Of a DNA stretch of 18,796 bases, positions 1 to 6,402 are shown in pieces; the first letter of the stretch is position 1; each line of letters begins with the position of its first letter. The DNA is from Fen-178 sp049516835 (GTDB lineage: Bacteria > Acidobacteriota > Terriglobia > Bryobacterales > Bryobacteraceae). Position numbers and translations under genes: made by a program. The notes under the pieces are model-generated. The model made no database searches. It saw only the letters and a program-made list of their open reading frames with translations, and had not been told where the DNA came from. The DNA is taken from contig JBEKSR010000111.1 of NCBI GenBank assembly GCA_049516835.1, forward strand, positions 1 to 18,796. Reading direction: 5' to 3'.

Positions 1-74
1 TTGCTACGATCGGGGCTAAGCCTTGAGGGATGTGGTGGCTACAAGCCCTATCGCAAAAACGTTGGGACAGCAGT

Positions 75-117
75 GGGTCAGACGCATTTTTGCGCCTTCC
101 GAAAATGCGTCTGACCC
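75..117. repeat. Perfect 16-bp inverted repeat (REP-like hairpin)
   Basis: The arm GGGTCAGACGCATTTT (75-90) is exactly the reverse complement of AAAATGCGTCTGACCC (102-117), with an 11-nt loop. It lies just beyond the stop codon of the CCA-adding enzyme gene, so it could end or stabilise that transcript, but no U-run follows it on the minus strand. Its GACGCAT/ATGCGTC core recurs in the hairpin at 15984-16028, which favours a dispersed palindromic repeat over a dedicated terminator. A weaker inverted repeat (7-17 with 44-53) sits at the window edge. Confidence 0.8.
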
Positions 118-125
118 CTTTTCCC

Positions 126-1478
126 TTACCGCGTCCGCTTGACGACGCCAGCTTCAATCGGGGCGGCCGCTGGGCCGGGCGCGCCCACAGGATCCGCGAT
201 GCCCGCGGGTCCCGGGGTCTCCGGGGTAGCCGGCTTGCGAGGCGGCCGCCGGTCCAGGCGGTTGGTGATGAACTCCTCGCGCGCCTTGTGCCGGCGCGAC
301 GTCCCTGGGTTGCCTCCCAGCGCAGCCCACTCCTCCGCGGTGATTTCCTGAATCGCGAGCAGATATTTCTGGTAGTAGTTTCGCAGCCGCTCCTGCACCG
401 GCTTGAGGGCCGAATGGTACAGCAGAAACAGCACCTCGTCCGGCGCCGCCGGGGAGACCAGGTGGTACACCTGCGAGGCCTTCTTGATGCGCGCCGAGCG
501 AAGCGCCCTCTCCAGCTTTTTGGCGCGAGCTTCCAGCTTCTGCCACTGATCCACCTGCGCTTTGGGCATCTCGGTGGCGGCGATCAGAGCCTGCTTCTCC
601 TTGGGGGTAAGCCTCTCGGTGAGCGCCCACAGGAAAGGTCCGAAACGCGCCGTGCGCGAACGGGCGTCGTCGGGCAGCAGACGGCTGATCCTCTCAAACC
701 TGGTGATGCCGGGCAGGTTCATCTTGGGACCGGCCAGCACGGGCGAGAACAGCGTCAGCAGGCCGGCCTCGCCGAGCGCCCGCAGAATGTCGGCCGGATT
801 GTCTTCGGCGCCGATGCGTCTGAGCTCCTCGGCCAAGGCCCGCGGTGGAATCATCTTCTCCACCCCGGCGTCGCGCGCGTTGGCCACCTGCATCTGGGTG
901 CGCTCCTCCACCGTGAAGCCCAGGCGTACGCGGAACCGAACCAGGCGAAGCAGCCGGGACGGATCGTCGTAAAAGCCGTACGCGTTAGACGCGCGAAGCT
1001 CGTGACGCTCGATATCCGCCAGCCCGTTCATAGGGTCGAGCAGAAGCCCGCGCGAAGCCTTGTTTAGCGACAGCGCGATGGCGTTGCAGGTGAAGTCGCG
1101 GCCCCTGAGATCCTCTTGGATAGTGGCTGGTGTCACCTGCGGCTTGCCTCCCGCGCGCGCGGATTTCTCCTGCCGCGACATGGCAACCTGCGCCGTGACA
1201 CCGGTGGGGAACACCAGTTCCGCGCTCTTGCGGTTGTCATCCTCCAGCACCGTCCTGGCGCCGGCGTTCTCGCAGAGGGCTTTCGCCACCTTCAGCGCGT
1301 TGCCTTCCACGGCGAAGTCCAGGTCGCGGATGCGGAATCCGGCCAGCATGTCGCGCATCGCGCCACCCGTCAGGAACACGTTGACGTTGGCCTGTCCAGC
1401 AGCCGTTTGCACCTCTTCTACCACCCGGTTCTGATCCGAACTCAGGTGGCTTTCCAGCATGTAGATGTAATCGCTCAT
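126..1478 (-). CDS. cca: CCA tRNA nucleotidyltransferase / poly(A) polymerase family protein
   Basis: This is a class II nucleotidyltransferase of 450 residues that most likely adds or repairs the 3' CCA of tRNAs in the cytoplasm. The family motifs are in order: the nucleotide-binding FLTGGAMRD near residue 36, the metal-binding acidic pair in RDLDFAVEG, the RGRDFTCNAIA motif, DPSRLLRLVRF, and the helical neck with EELRRI. The last roughly 45 residues are a Pro/Ala/Arg-rich low-complexity tail beyond the usual fold. The ATG is preceded by a GGAGA-like SD. The gene starts 16 bp after the xerD stop on the same strand, so the two are probably co-transcribed. Sequence motifs alone cannot separate a full CCA-adding enzyme from an A-adding or poly(A) enzyme, so the exact specificity is inferred. 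Confidence 0.9.
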   Translation of the reverse strand: MSDYIYMLESHLSSDQNRVVEEVQTAAGQANVNVFLTGGAMRDMLAGFRIRDLDFAVEGNALKVAKALCENAGARTVLEDDNRKSAELVFPTGVTAQVAMSRQEKSARAGGKPQVTPATIQEDLRGRDFTCNAIALSLNKASRGLLLDPMNGLADIERHELRASNAYGFYDDPSRLLRLVRFRVRLGFTVEERTQMQVANARDAGVEKMIPPRALAEELRRIGAEDNPADILRALGEAGLLTLFSPVLAGPKMNLPGITRFERISRLLPDDARSRTARFGPFLWALTERLTPKEKQALIAATEMPKAQVDQWQKLEARAKKLERALRSARIKKASQVYHLVSPAAPDEVLFLLYHSALKPVQERLRNYYQKYLLAIQEITAEEWAALGGNPGTSRRHKAREEFITNRLDRRPPRKPATPETPGPAGIADPVGAPGPAAAPIEAGVVKRTR

Positions 1479-1494
1479 CGCATCGGGTCTCCGT

Positions 1495-2403
1495 TCAGGC
1501 TCGGGGGTGGTGTTTCTCTACAGTGTCCCGAAGCCTCGACCGCATGACATGCGTATAAATCTGCGTGGTCGAGATGTCGGCGTGCCCCAGCATGACCTGC
1601 ACACTACGGAGGTCGGCCCCGCCCTCGAGCAGGTGCGTGGCGAAGCTGTGACGAAGCACGTGGGGCGTAAGCCCATCAAATATCCCTGCTTTCCGGCCAT
1701 ATCCGGCCAGAAGCTTCCAAAACGCTTGGCGGGTGAGGCAGCCGCCGCGCGCGGTTATGAAAAGGTATCGGCTGGCCCGGCCCTTGAGGAAAGCGCCGCG
1801 GCCGTTGGCGAGATAATCTTCGACGGCGCGGACAGCTTCCTTCCCAACTGGCACCAGACGCTGCTTATTACCCTTGCCGGTGGTCCGCAGAACCCCAAGG
1901 TCCAGGTTCAGGTCACCGACACCCAGCCGGCACAACTCCGAGACCCTCAAGCCGGTGGCATAAAGCAATTCCAGCATGGCGCGGTCCCGTAGACCCCTGG
2001 GGCGGGAACTGTCGGGAGCCGCAATAATTCTATTGATCTCCTCTAAATTCAGGAACTTAGGAATCGTCTGCCATTGCTTCGGCGCGCGCAAGTGCTCCGT
2101 CGGGTCAGACTCGACGAGCCCTTCCCTCAGGAGAAAACCGTAGAAGTTTCGGAGAGTGGTAAGATGTCTGGCGATGGACCGGTTGCTCAAACCAGATTGG
2201 TATAAATGATCCAGATAATGGCGGAGCGTTTCCGTGCCGGGCAGCGCCGCGCCCTCTCCGAGAAAGGTACTAAACCTTGAAAGATCAGTGGCATAGGCTT
2301 CCAATGAGTTGGCCGAGAGGCCGCTTTCCAGACGGCAGAAGTTCAGAAATGCGGTCATCTGGTTGCGGAACCGGGCGGAATTTGCGTTCAGCACTCCAGA
2401 CAT
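1495..2403 (-). CDS. xerD: Tyrosine recombinase XerD-like
   Basis: A 302-residue tyrosine site-specific recombinase of the XerC/XerD size class, expected to act with a partner at dif to resolve chromosome dimers. It has an N-terminal SAM-like core-binding domain (about residues 12-95) and a C-terminal catalytic domain. The catalytic set is complete: R153 (GLRVSEL), K177 (TGKGNKQR), H248 and R251 (HVLRHSFATH), H274 (MLGHADIS) and the nucleophile Y283 (QIYTHV). The open frame extends further upstream, but that part is antisense to the gene at 2467-2949. The ATG at 2403, giving MSGVLNANSARF, fits XerD length. A possible -10 (TATCAT) lies only 7 nt before it. The gene precedes cca on the same strand. 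XerC versus XerD cannot be decided firmly, and an integrase role is unlikely because no mobile element is nearby. Confidence 0.9.
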   Translation of the reverse strand: MSGVLNANSARFRNQMTAFLNFCRLESGLSANSLEAYATDLSRFSTFLGEGAALPGTETLRHYLDHLYQSGLSNRSIARHLTTLRNFYGFLLREGLVESDPTEHLRAPKQWQTIPKFLNLEEINRIIAAPDSSRPRGLRDRAMLELLYATGLRVSELCRLGVGDLNLDLGVLRTTGKGNKQRLVPVGKEAVRAVEDYLANGRGAFLKGRASRYLFITARGGCLTRQAFWKLLAGYGRKAGIFDGLTPHVLRHSFATHLLEGGADLRSVQVMLGHADISTTQIYTHVMRSRLRDTVEKHHPRA

Positions 2404-2466
2404 CGTGCCAATGATACAATAAGCGCCGAAATGTTTGATACATAGTTGTAGCAAAAGAGGCAAGAT
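2404..2466. promoter_or_regulatory. Divergent promoter region, xerD / unknown protein
   Basis: These 63 bp separate two divergent genes. TACAAT (2415-2420, plus) and TATCAT (2416-2411, minus) overlap, so each direction has a candidate -10 built from the same bases. The heptamer TGATACA occurs twice, at 2412-2418 and 2436-2442, exactly 24 bp apart, as a factor-binding site might. No good -35 box is seen on either strand. The SD AGAGG (2456-2460) belongs to the plus-strand gene. Confidence 0.45.
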
Positions 2467-2949
2467 TTGGCCAGTTCCACCACCAAAAAAGTAGTCATCC
2501 GAAGATTCCAGAAGGAACCGCTGGCCGGGTACGTCAATTCGGGTTCCTACCTGCAGCCGGCTGGAGTGGATCTGCTCTCGGCACAGGGCAACGTCTCGAC
2601 CGTCCCCTATGAGGAGATCAAGACCATTTCTTTTGTGCGCGATTTTGAGGGCGCCGGGGAGACCGGGCGGCGGGTTTTCAATACCCGCCCGAAGATGGAG
2701 GGGCTCTGGGTGAGCCTCCAGTTCCGGGACGGCGAGGTGATGGAGGGAATCATGCCCAACAACCTGCTGCAACTGGAGCCATACGGGTTTACGGTGATTC
2801 CCCCGGATCCGTACAGCAACCATCAACGGGTTTTCATTCCGCGGGCCGCGGTCGAGTCCGTCGAGGTGCTGGGAGTGGTGGGGAGTCCGCTGAAGAAACG
2901 GAAGGCTAAAGCCGTTCCCAAGGAGCAGATCGGGTTGTTCGACGAGTAG
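2467..2949 (+). CDS. Conserved unknown protein with C-terminal QIGLF motif (TTG start)
   Basis: A 160-residue soluble protein of unrecognised function, with no signal peptide or membrane segment. The chosen start is TTG at 2467, supported by AGAGG six bases upstream; there is no ATG near the N-terminus. The protein is rich in predicted beta strands. Phrases such as VVIRRFQKEPLAGYV, WVSLQFRDGEVMEGIMPNNLL and VFIPRAAVESVEVL resemble small beta-barrel domains of the 'FKDGEVLEG' kind seen in uncharacterised bacterial families. A basic stretch KKRKAKAVPK follows, then the C-terminus KEQIGLFDE. QIGLF fits the bacterial beta-clamp-binding consensus QL(S/D)LF, which is a motif match only. The gene is divergent from xerD. 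That it is coding is well supported by its SD and length; the function is unknown. Confidence 0.75.
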   Translation: MASSTTKKVVIRRFQKEPLAGYVNSGSYLQPAGVDLLSAQGNVSTVPYEEIKTISFVRDFEGAGETGRRVFNTRPKMEGLWVSLQFRDGEVMEGIMPNNLLQLEPYGFTVIPPDPYSNHQRVFIPRAAVESVEVLGVVGSPLKKRKAKAVPKEQIGLFDE

Positions 2950-3040
2950 GCACGCGGGGTTCCCGCCGATTTCGTGGGGCCCCCGCGGATTTGTGGTCAA
3001 AAAGCGCACTTGCCGTATCGCGGACGGCGGCAAAACGAGA

Positions 3041-3083
3041 TACAGTATACTAGTATTTAATACAAACGAGTCTCAGTTGGAGG
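3041..3083 (+). promoter_or_regulatory. Promoter -10 region, palindrome and SD of the TPR gene
   Basis: The AT-rich patch TACAGTATACTAGTATTTAA stands out in GC-rich surroundings. It contains TATACT (3046-3051) as a likely -10 and the perfect 10-bp palindrome ATACTAGTAT (3047-3056), which could be an operator overlapping the promoter. No clear -35 is found at normal spacing. A strong SD, TTGGAGG, ends at 3083, four bases before the ATG at 3088. Confidence 0.5.
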
Positions 3084-3087
3084 TTTT

Positions 3088-4245
3088 ATGAAGTTCCGCA
3101 ACCTGATCCTGGCGACCGCCGGGCTCCTGTTCTTTGGTTTCACTTCGCTGGCCCAGATCACGGCCATCGAAGGAGATGTGAAGGGTGATGACGGGAAGCC
3201 GCTGGTGGGCGCCGTGGTGAAGATCGATCGCTACGACATTACCGCACACTACAAGACCAAGACCGACAAGAAAGGACACTACTTCTACAACGGTTTGCCG
3301 CTGGGCAATTATAACGTCACGATAGAAGTGGACGGCAAAGACGTCGATCAGACCAAGGGCGTGAGGTCGAGGTTGGGCGATCCCACCAACGTTTCTTTCA
3401 ACTTGCAGGCTTCCAAGCAATCCCGCGACGCGGCTCAGGCCGCCATGCAGAAGGCCGCCGAAGGCGGCCAGTTGCCCAAGGACATGGAGCGCGGCATGAC
3501 CGCCGCCGAGAAGGCCGCGTGGGAGAAAACCCTCAAAGAGCGGGAAGGGCAGTTGAAGCAGCACAAGGAGTTGAACGACGCGTTCAACGCCGGCATGACG
3601 GCCATGGCGGACAAGCAGTACGACCAGGCGGTTCAGGCCTTGACCAAAGCCAGCGAGATCGGTCCCCAGGAGCTGGCCGTTTGGGCCAACCTGGCGGACG
3701 CTTACATGAAGCTGGCAGGCACCAAGACCGGGCCGGAGTTCGACGACGCCGCACAGAAGGGCCTGGATGCTTACTCCAAGGCCATCGCGCTGAAGCCTGA
3801 AGATGCTGCCACCCACAACAACTACGCCTTGGCGCTGGTGCAGGCCAAGAAGATCCCCGAGGCCCAGGCCGAGCTCACCAAGGCCGCGCAACTCGACCCG
3901 ACCAATGCCGGCAAGTATTACTACAATCTCGGCGCCGTGCTCACCAATGCCAACCAGGCCGATGCCGCAGCCGATGCCTTCCAGAAGGCCATCGCCGCCG
4001 ATCCGAAGTACGCCGAGGCCTATTATCAATATGGCGTCTACCTGGTGGGCAAGGCGTCATTTGGAGCCGATGGCAAGGTGACGCCGGTTCCCGGGACCGT
4101 GGAGCAATTCCAGAAGTACCTCGAGCTTGCTCCCACCGGCCAGTTTGCGCAACCGGCCAAGGACATGCTGGCCACCCTCAGCGCCACCGTGGATGTTTCT
4201 TACAAGAACCCCAACGCCAAAGAGGCTCCCAAGAAGAAGAAGTAG
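3088..4245 (+). CDS. Secreted carboxypeptidase-regulatory-like / TPR repeat protein
   Basis: A 385-residue exported protein. A Sec signal peptide spans residues 1-23 (MKFRNLILATAGLLFFGF, ending LAQ). Residues 24-108 form a carboxypeptidase-regulatory-like beta-sandwich (TAIEGDVKGDDGKPLVGAVV through GLPLGNYNVTIEVDGK). A charged, probably helical linker follows at 110-165. Several TPR units lie between about 165 and 350, for example NAGMTAMADKQYDQAVQALTKA, THNNYALALVQAKKIPEAQAEL and YYYNLGAVLTNANQADAAADAF. The C-terminus is KEAPKKKK. The layout fits a periplasmic scaffold or binding protein and is common in Acidobacteriota; no partner is evident. Start, SD and signal peptide all agree. No enzymatic role is visible. 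Confidence 0.88.
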   Translation: MKFRNLILATAGLLFFGFTSLAQITAIEGDVKGDDGKPLVGAVVKIDRYDITAHYKTKTDKKGHYFYNGLPLGNYNVTIEVDGKDVDQTKGVRSRLGDPTNVSFNLQASKQSRDAAQAAMQKAAEGGQLPKDMERGMTAAEKAAWEKTLKEREGQLKQHKELNDAFNAGMTAMADKQYDQAVQALTKASEIGPQELAVWANLADAYMKLAGTKTGPEFDDAAQKGLDAYSKAIALKPEDAATHNNYALALVQAKKIPEAQAELTKAAQLDPTNAGKYYYNLGAVLTNANQADAAADAFQKAIAADPKYAEAYYQYGVYLVGKASFGADGKVTPVPGTVEQFQKYLELAPTGQFAQPAKDMLATLSATVDVSYKNPNAKEAPKKKK

Positions 4246-4258
4246 TAAGCTAGAGTCC

Positions 4259-4284
4259 GGGGCGGAAGCATCGCGTCCCGCCCC
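4259..4284 (+). terminator. Hairpin between TPR gene and small YHS gene
   Basis: GGGGCGG (4259-4265) pairs perfectly with CCGCCCC (4278-4284) across a 12-nt loop, just after the TPR gene stop and directly before the next start codon. There is no following T-run. It could be a weak attenuator or could mask translation initiation of the downstream gene. Confidence 0.3.
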
Positions 4285-4290
4285 GATTCC

Positions 4291-4566
4291 ATGATCCGCC
4301 TCTTCTTTCGATTCATTGTCCTCCCCGTTTTGCTTTTCTACCTGGTGAGAGCAATCCTCAGGAGCATCATCGAGGGTTTCCGCTCGACTCTCGGGCCGCA
4401 GAACGCGGTCAGGCAACCGCCCGCGGTGCGCTCCGGAGGAGAACTCAAGAAGGACCCGGTGTGCGGCACGTATGTCTCGACCACCGCCAGCATCGCGCGG
4501 ACAGTCAACGGAGAGGTCCTCCATTTCTGCTCCAAAGAATGCAGCGAGAAGTATCGTGTGGCCTGA
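4291..4566 (+). CDS. Small membrane-anchored YHS/TRASH-like metal-binding protein
   Basis: A 91-residue protein. Residues 1-25 (MIRLFFRFIVLPVLLFYLVRA) form one membrane segment. The C-terminal half carries KDPVCGTYV (C58) and HFCSKECSEKY (C80, C84), which is the DPVCG...FCSxxC pattern of YHS/TRASH-type metal-binding domains found in copper and other heavy-metal proteins. It probably binds a metal or is a small zinc-finger-like domain at the membrane. It begins 45 bp after the TPR gene and may be co-transcribed. No clear SD precedes the ATG, and the hairpin 4259-4284 occupies that position. The family call rests on the short motif; the physiological role is unknown. Confidence 0.75.
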   Translation: MIRLFFRFIVLPVLLFYLVRAILRSIIEGFRSTLGPQNAVRQPPAVRSGGELKKDPVCGTYVSTTASIARTVNGEVLHFCSKECSEKYRVA

Positions 4567-4643
4567 GGCGACTGACACACGCGTCCCAACGCGCGCGGCC
4601 CAGAGGGCACCCCGGCGCCGCGTGGACGCTGGTGTCTGTCGCC
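4567..4643. terminator. Long imperfect hairpin between convergent genes
   Basis: Arms 4567-4586 and 4624-4643 pair at 17 of 20 positions: GGCGAC/GTCGCC, GACAC/GTGTC and GCGTCC/GGACGC, separated by a T-T mismatch and a 2-nt bubble. An inner stem CGCGGC (4594-4599)/GCCGCG (4617-4622) extends it. It begins right after the stop of the YHS gene and lies 19 bp beyond the stop of the converging transpeptidase gene, so a bidirectional terminator or transcript-end stabiliser is plausible. ATTTT follows it on the plus strand, a weak U-run. Confidence 0.5.
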
Positions 4644-4662
4644 GAATTTTGTGGTCGCGGTG

Positions 4663-5763
4663 CTAGCGCGAGCAGCACGGGCTGGTACTGATGATTTCCG
4701 GAAAGCCGGGTCTCTTGCCGGTATCGGCGGCGAAGTAGCGCTGTTCGGAGAGATTGCGATAGATGGCTCCGGCCACCCCGGCCGCCACGGCCCCGCTGAA
4801 GGATCTGCTGCCGGCCAGCATGACGACGATCACGAGCTGGTGATGCCCGACGTCGTTGAAGGAGCCGAACCATCCCATGTGGCTCGCGAGGCGGAAATCG
4901 GTGCAGGTGCCGGTCTTCCCGAGGACGGGCTCGCTGGGATCGTAGCCGGCGCGCCTGCCGGTGCCGTAATCGACCGCCGCGCGCATTCCCATCCTGATAT
5001 CGGCAATGCCGTTGGGGGCCAGTTCGAGCGCGCGCTTGACCTGGGGAGCGAACTGGTCGATTTCGACCTGCGTGCGCGGGTATTGCAGGTAGTAGAGCGT
5101 GCCGCCATTGGCGATGGCGGAGAGCAGCGCGGCCAGCTCCAGGGGTGTAATGGTAATGCCCTCGCCAAAGCTGGTCATCATGCCGACGCCGCCGTACTTG
5201 GGAGGCTCCGGCGGTAGCACGCCGGGCTGCTCGCCAGGGATATCGAGGCCGGCCTTTTCGCTGAGGCCGAGCATCTGCGCGTAGCGCGTGACGCGCTCGA
5301 AGCCCAGCCGCGTGCCCAGGATGTTGAAGTACTGGTTGTTGGATTTGGCGATGGCCGTGGTGAGCGTGTAGGCGATGTGCCGGCCGGTGAAGATAGAGGT
5401 ATCGCGGTCCACGATATGCTCGCTCAACGCGGCCAGCGCCGCCACCAGTTTGATGGTGGAGCAGGGCGTGAAGCCGGTCTTGAGACCCAGCCTCTGGTTG
5501 ACCATGGTGAGGACGCGCCCGCTAGCGGGGTCCACTACCACTACGCTGCCGCTCTGCGGGCCAAGCGCCGCGACGGCCGCCCGGCGGATGGTGAGATCGT
5601 CGCCATCGATGTTATCGCCGTCCGTGGGATCGACGGGCGGTGGCCGCTTCGCCAGGCTCTTCCTGGCCGGTATGCGGGTGGTCTTCTTAGCCTGCGTGGC
5701 GGTAAGACCGGCATTCTGGAGCAACCCCCCCAGAAGCAACGGGACAAGGAAAAGCTTTTTCAT
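4663..5763 (-). CDS. Small penicillin-binding protein, transpeptidase domain only
   Basis: A 366-residue monofunctional transpeptidase-type penicillin-binding protein acting on peptidoglycan in the periplasm. Residues 1-25 look like a signal peptide or membrane anchor (MKKLFLVPLLLGGLLQ). A Pro/Lys/Asp-rich linker runs to about residue 60. The catalytic motifs are intact: SxxK as STIK (S102-K105), SxN as S141-N-N143 in AKSNNQYF, and KTG at K283-G285 followed by TC. The stretch SFGEGITITPLELAALLSAI matches the helix typical of FtsI/PBP2-type domains. It lacks the usual N-terminal dimerisation domain and is much shorter than FtsI or PBP2 (about 550-700 residues). No cell-wall genes are adjacent. 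An L,D-transpeptidase or beta-lactamase is unlikely given the motifs. No good SD is visible. Confidence 0.85.
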   Translation of the reverse strand: MKKLFLVPLLLGGLLQNAGLTATQAKKTTRIPARKSLAKRPPPVDPTDGDNIDGDDLTIRRAAVAALGPQSGSVVVVDPASGRVLTMVNQRLGLKTGFTPCSTIKLVAALAALSEHIVDRDTSIFTGRHIAYTLTTAIAKSNNQYFNILGTRLGFERVTRYAQMLGLSEKAGLDIPGEQPGVLPPEPPKYGGVGMMTSFGEGITITPLELAALLSAIANGGTLYYLQYPRTQVEIDQFAPQVKRALELAPNGIADIRMGMRAAVDYGTGRRAGYDPSEPVLGKTGTCTDFRLASHMGWFGSFNDVGHHQLVIVVMLAGSRSFSGAVAAGVAGAIYRNLSEQRYFAADTGKRPGFPEIISTSPCCSR

Positions 5764-5849
5764 TTGCGGCGTCGAGTCACATCGCTTTCAATTTCAGACT
5801 ACCCGTCCAAGCCATTATGGGGGATGGGAGAGGGACGCGTCAACCGAGG

Positions 5850-5855
5850 TATACT
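5850..5855 (+). promoter_or_regulatory. Candidate -10 box of the truncated dapA-like gene
   Basis: TATACT lies 13 nt before the ATG at 5869. No -35 at normal spacing is evident. If real, the promoter survives in front of a gene whose body has been lost. Confidence 0.3.
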
Positions 5856-5868
5856 CGGATCGAACAAG

Positions 5869-6180
5869 ATGCCAGTGGAATGCCTCCTTGCAACGCGCGG
5901 CCGGCGCGAGTTTCTGAAGCTGTTTGGCGCGGGAACGCTTGGTCGCGCGCTGCCGGGTGGATTCTTGTGCGCCCAGGGGGCCGGACCGAAGCCCTTGCGC
6001 GGAATCTTTCCCATCGCCCAGACGCCCTTCACCGCCGGCGGAAAGCTGGATGTGGATGGCCTGGCGAGGATCTCCCGGAGCTTGACGAACGCGCGGATGA
6101 TGAGGATGTTCATGGCAACGGCGCGTTCGCTGTTGAGCGCCGAAGACAGCATGGCCACGCCGTGCTCGGTAAAAGCGTAG
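5869..6180 (+). pseudogene. 5' fragment of a Tat-exported dihydrodipicolinate-synthase-like gene
   Basis: From the ATG the frame encodes a Tat signal-like N-terminus (RGRREFLKLFGAGTLGRALPGG, written here only as its RRxFLK motif plus hydrophobic stretch), then PLRGIFPIAQTPFT and GGKLDVDGLARISR. That is the start of a DapA/HpaI-type TIM-barrel aldolase of the secreted class. The family resemblance ends near 6080. From there to the TAG at 6178-6180 the frame is antisense to an ORF6N-domain fragment. Only about 70 of the roughly 300 residues expected remain, and the active-site lysine region is gone, so this is a remnant. It could still be transcribed, giving a short exported peptide. Confidence 0.65.
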
Positions 6181-6299
6181 GGCAGATAGCGTCGGCCACC
6201 GCGGCCTCCTCCGGGCTTTGACATTCCAATCTGGAATCTCAAAGATCGGGCTTCCTCTTGGCTCAACTGGAACGTGAAGTCTTCGGGGAAGCGGTTGAG
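6063..6299 (-). pseudogene. ORF6N-domain protein fragment
   Basis: The minus-strand reading LNRFPEDFTFQLSQEEARSL, then GGRRYLPYAFTEHGVAMLSS, then LNSERAVAMNILIIRAFVKL and REILA is the middle and end of an ORF6N (KilA-N-related, phage-type DNA-binding) domain. The N-terminal part that normally carries the start and 'LYGV' segment is missing upstream of 6299. Downstream of 6063 the frame becomes antisense to the dapA-like fragment. There is no start codon context or SD. Proteins of this family are typical of phage and plasmid cargo, so this is probably debris of an insertion and later deletion. Confidence 0.7.
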
Positions 6300-6402
6300 A
6301 CGGCGGGCGCAAGACCGCGACCAGGGGGTCGCGCGCGGACGAGGGCGTCGGCCCCACTCAGAAAGCAGGATGGACAGTAGCTGGGGTTGGCTTCCTGGAC
6401 GC

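Noticed and set aside
2404..2466. dif-like or phage attachment site beside the tyrosine recombinase
   Set aside because: No 28-bp dif-like arrangement of inverted arms with a 6-bp centre was found, and no integrase-linked cargo is present.
2404..3033. N-terminal extension of XerD to 512 residues
   Set aside because: The extra part is antisense to the SD-supported gene at 2467-2949, and XerD is about 300 residues.
5377..5868. Upstream continuation of the dapA-like frame
   Set aside because: Antisense to the transpeptidase gene; the Tat-type N-terminus begins at the ATG at 5869.
6316..6333. Hairpin CGCGACC/GGTCGCG as terminator of the tad operon
   Set aside because: The stem is only 7 bp, has no T-run on the minus strand, and lies 70 bp past tadC in debris; support is too weak.
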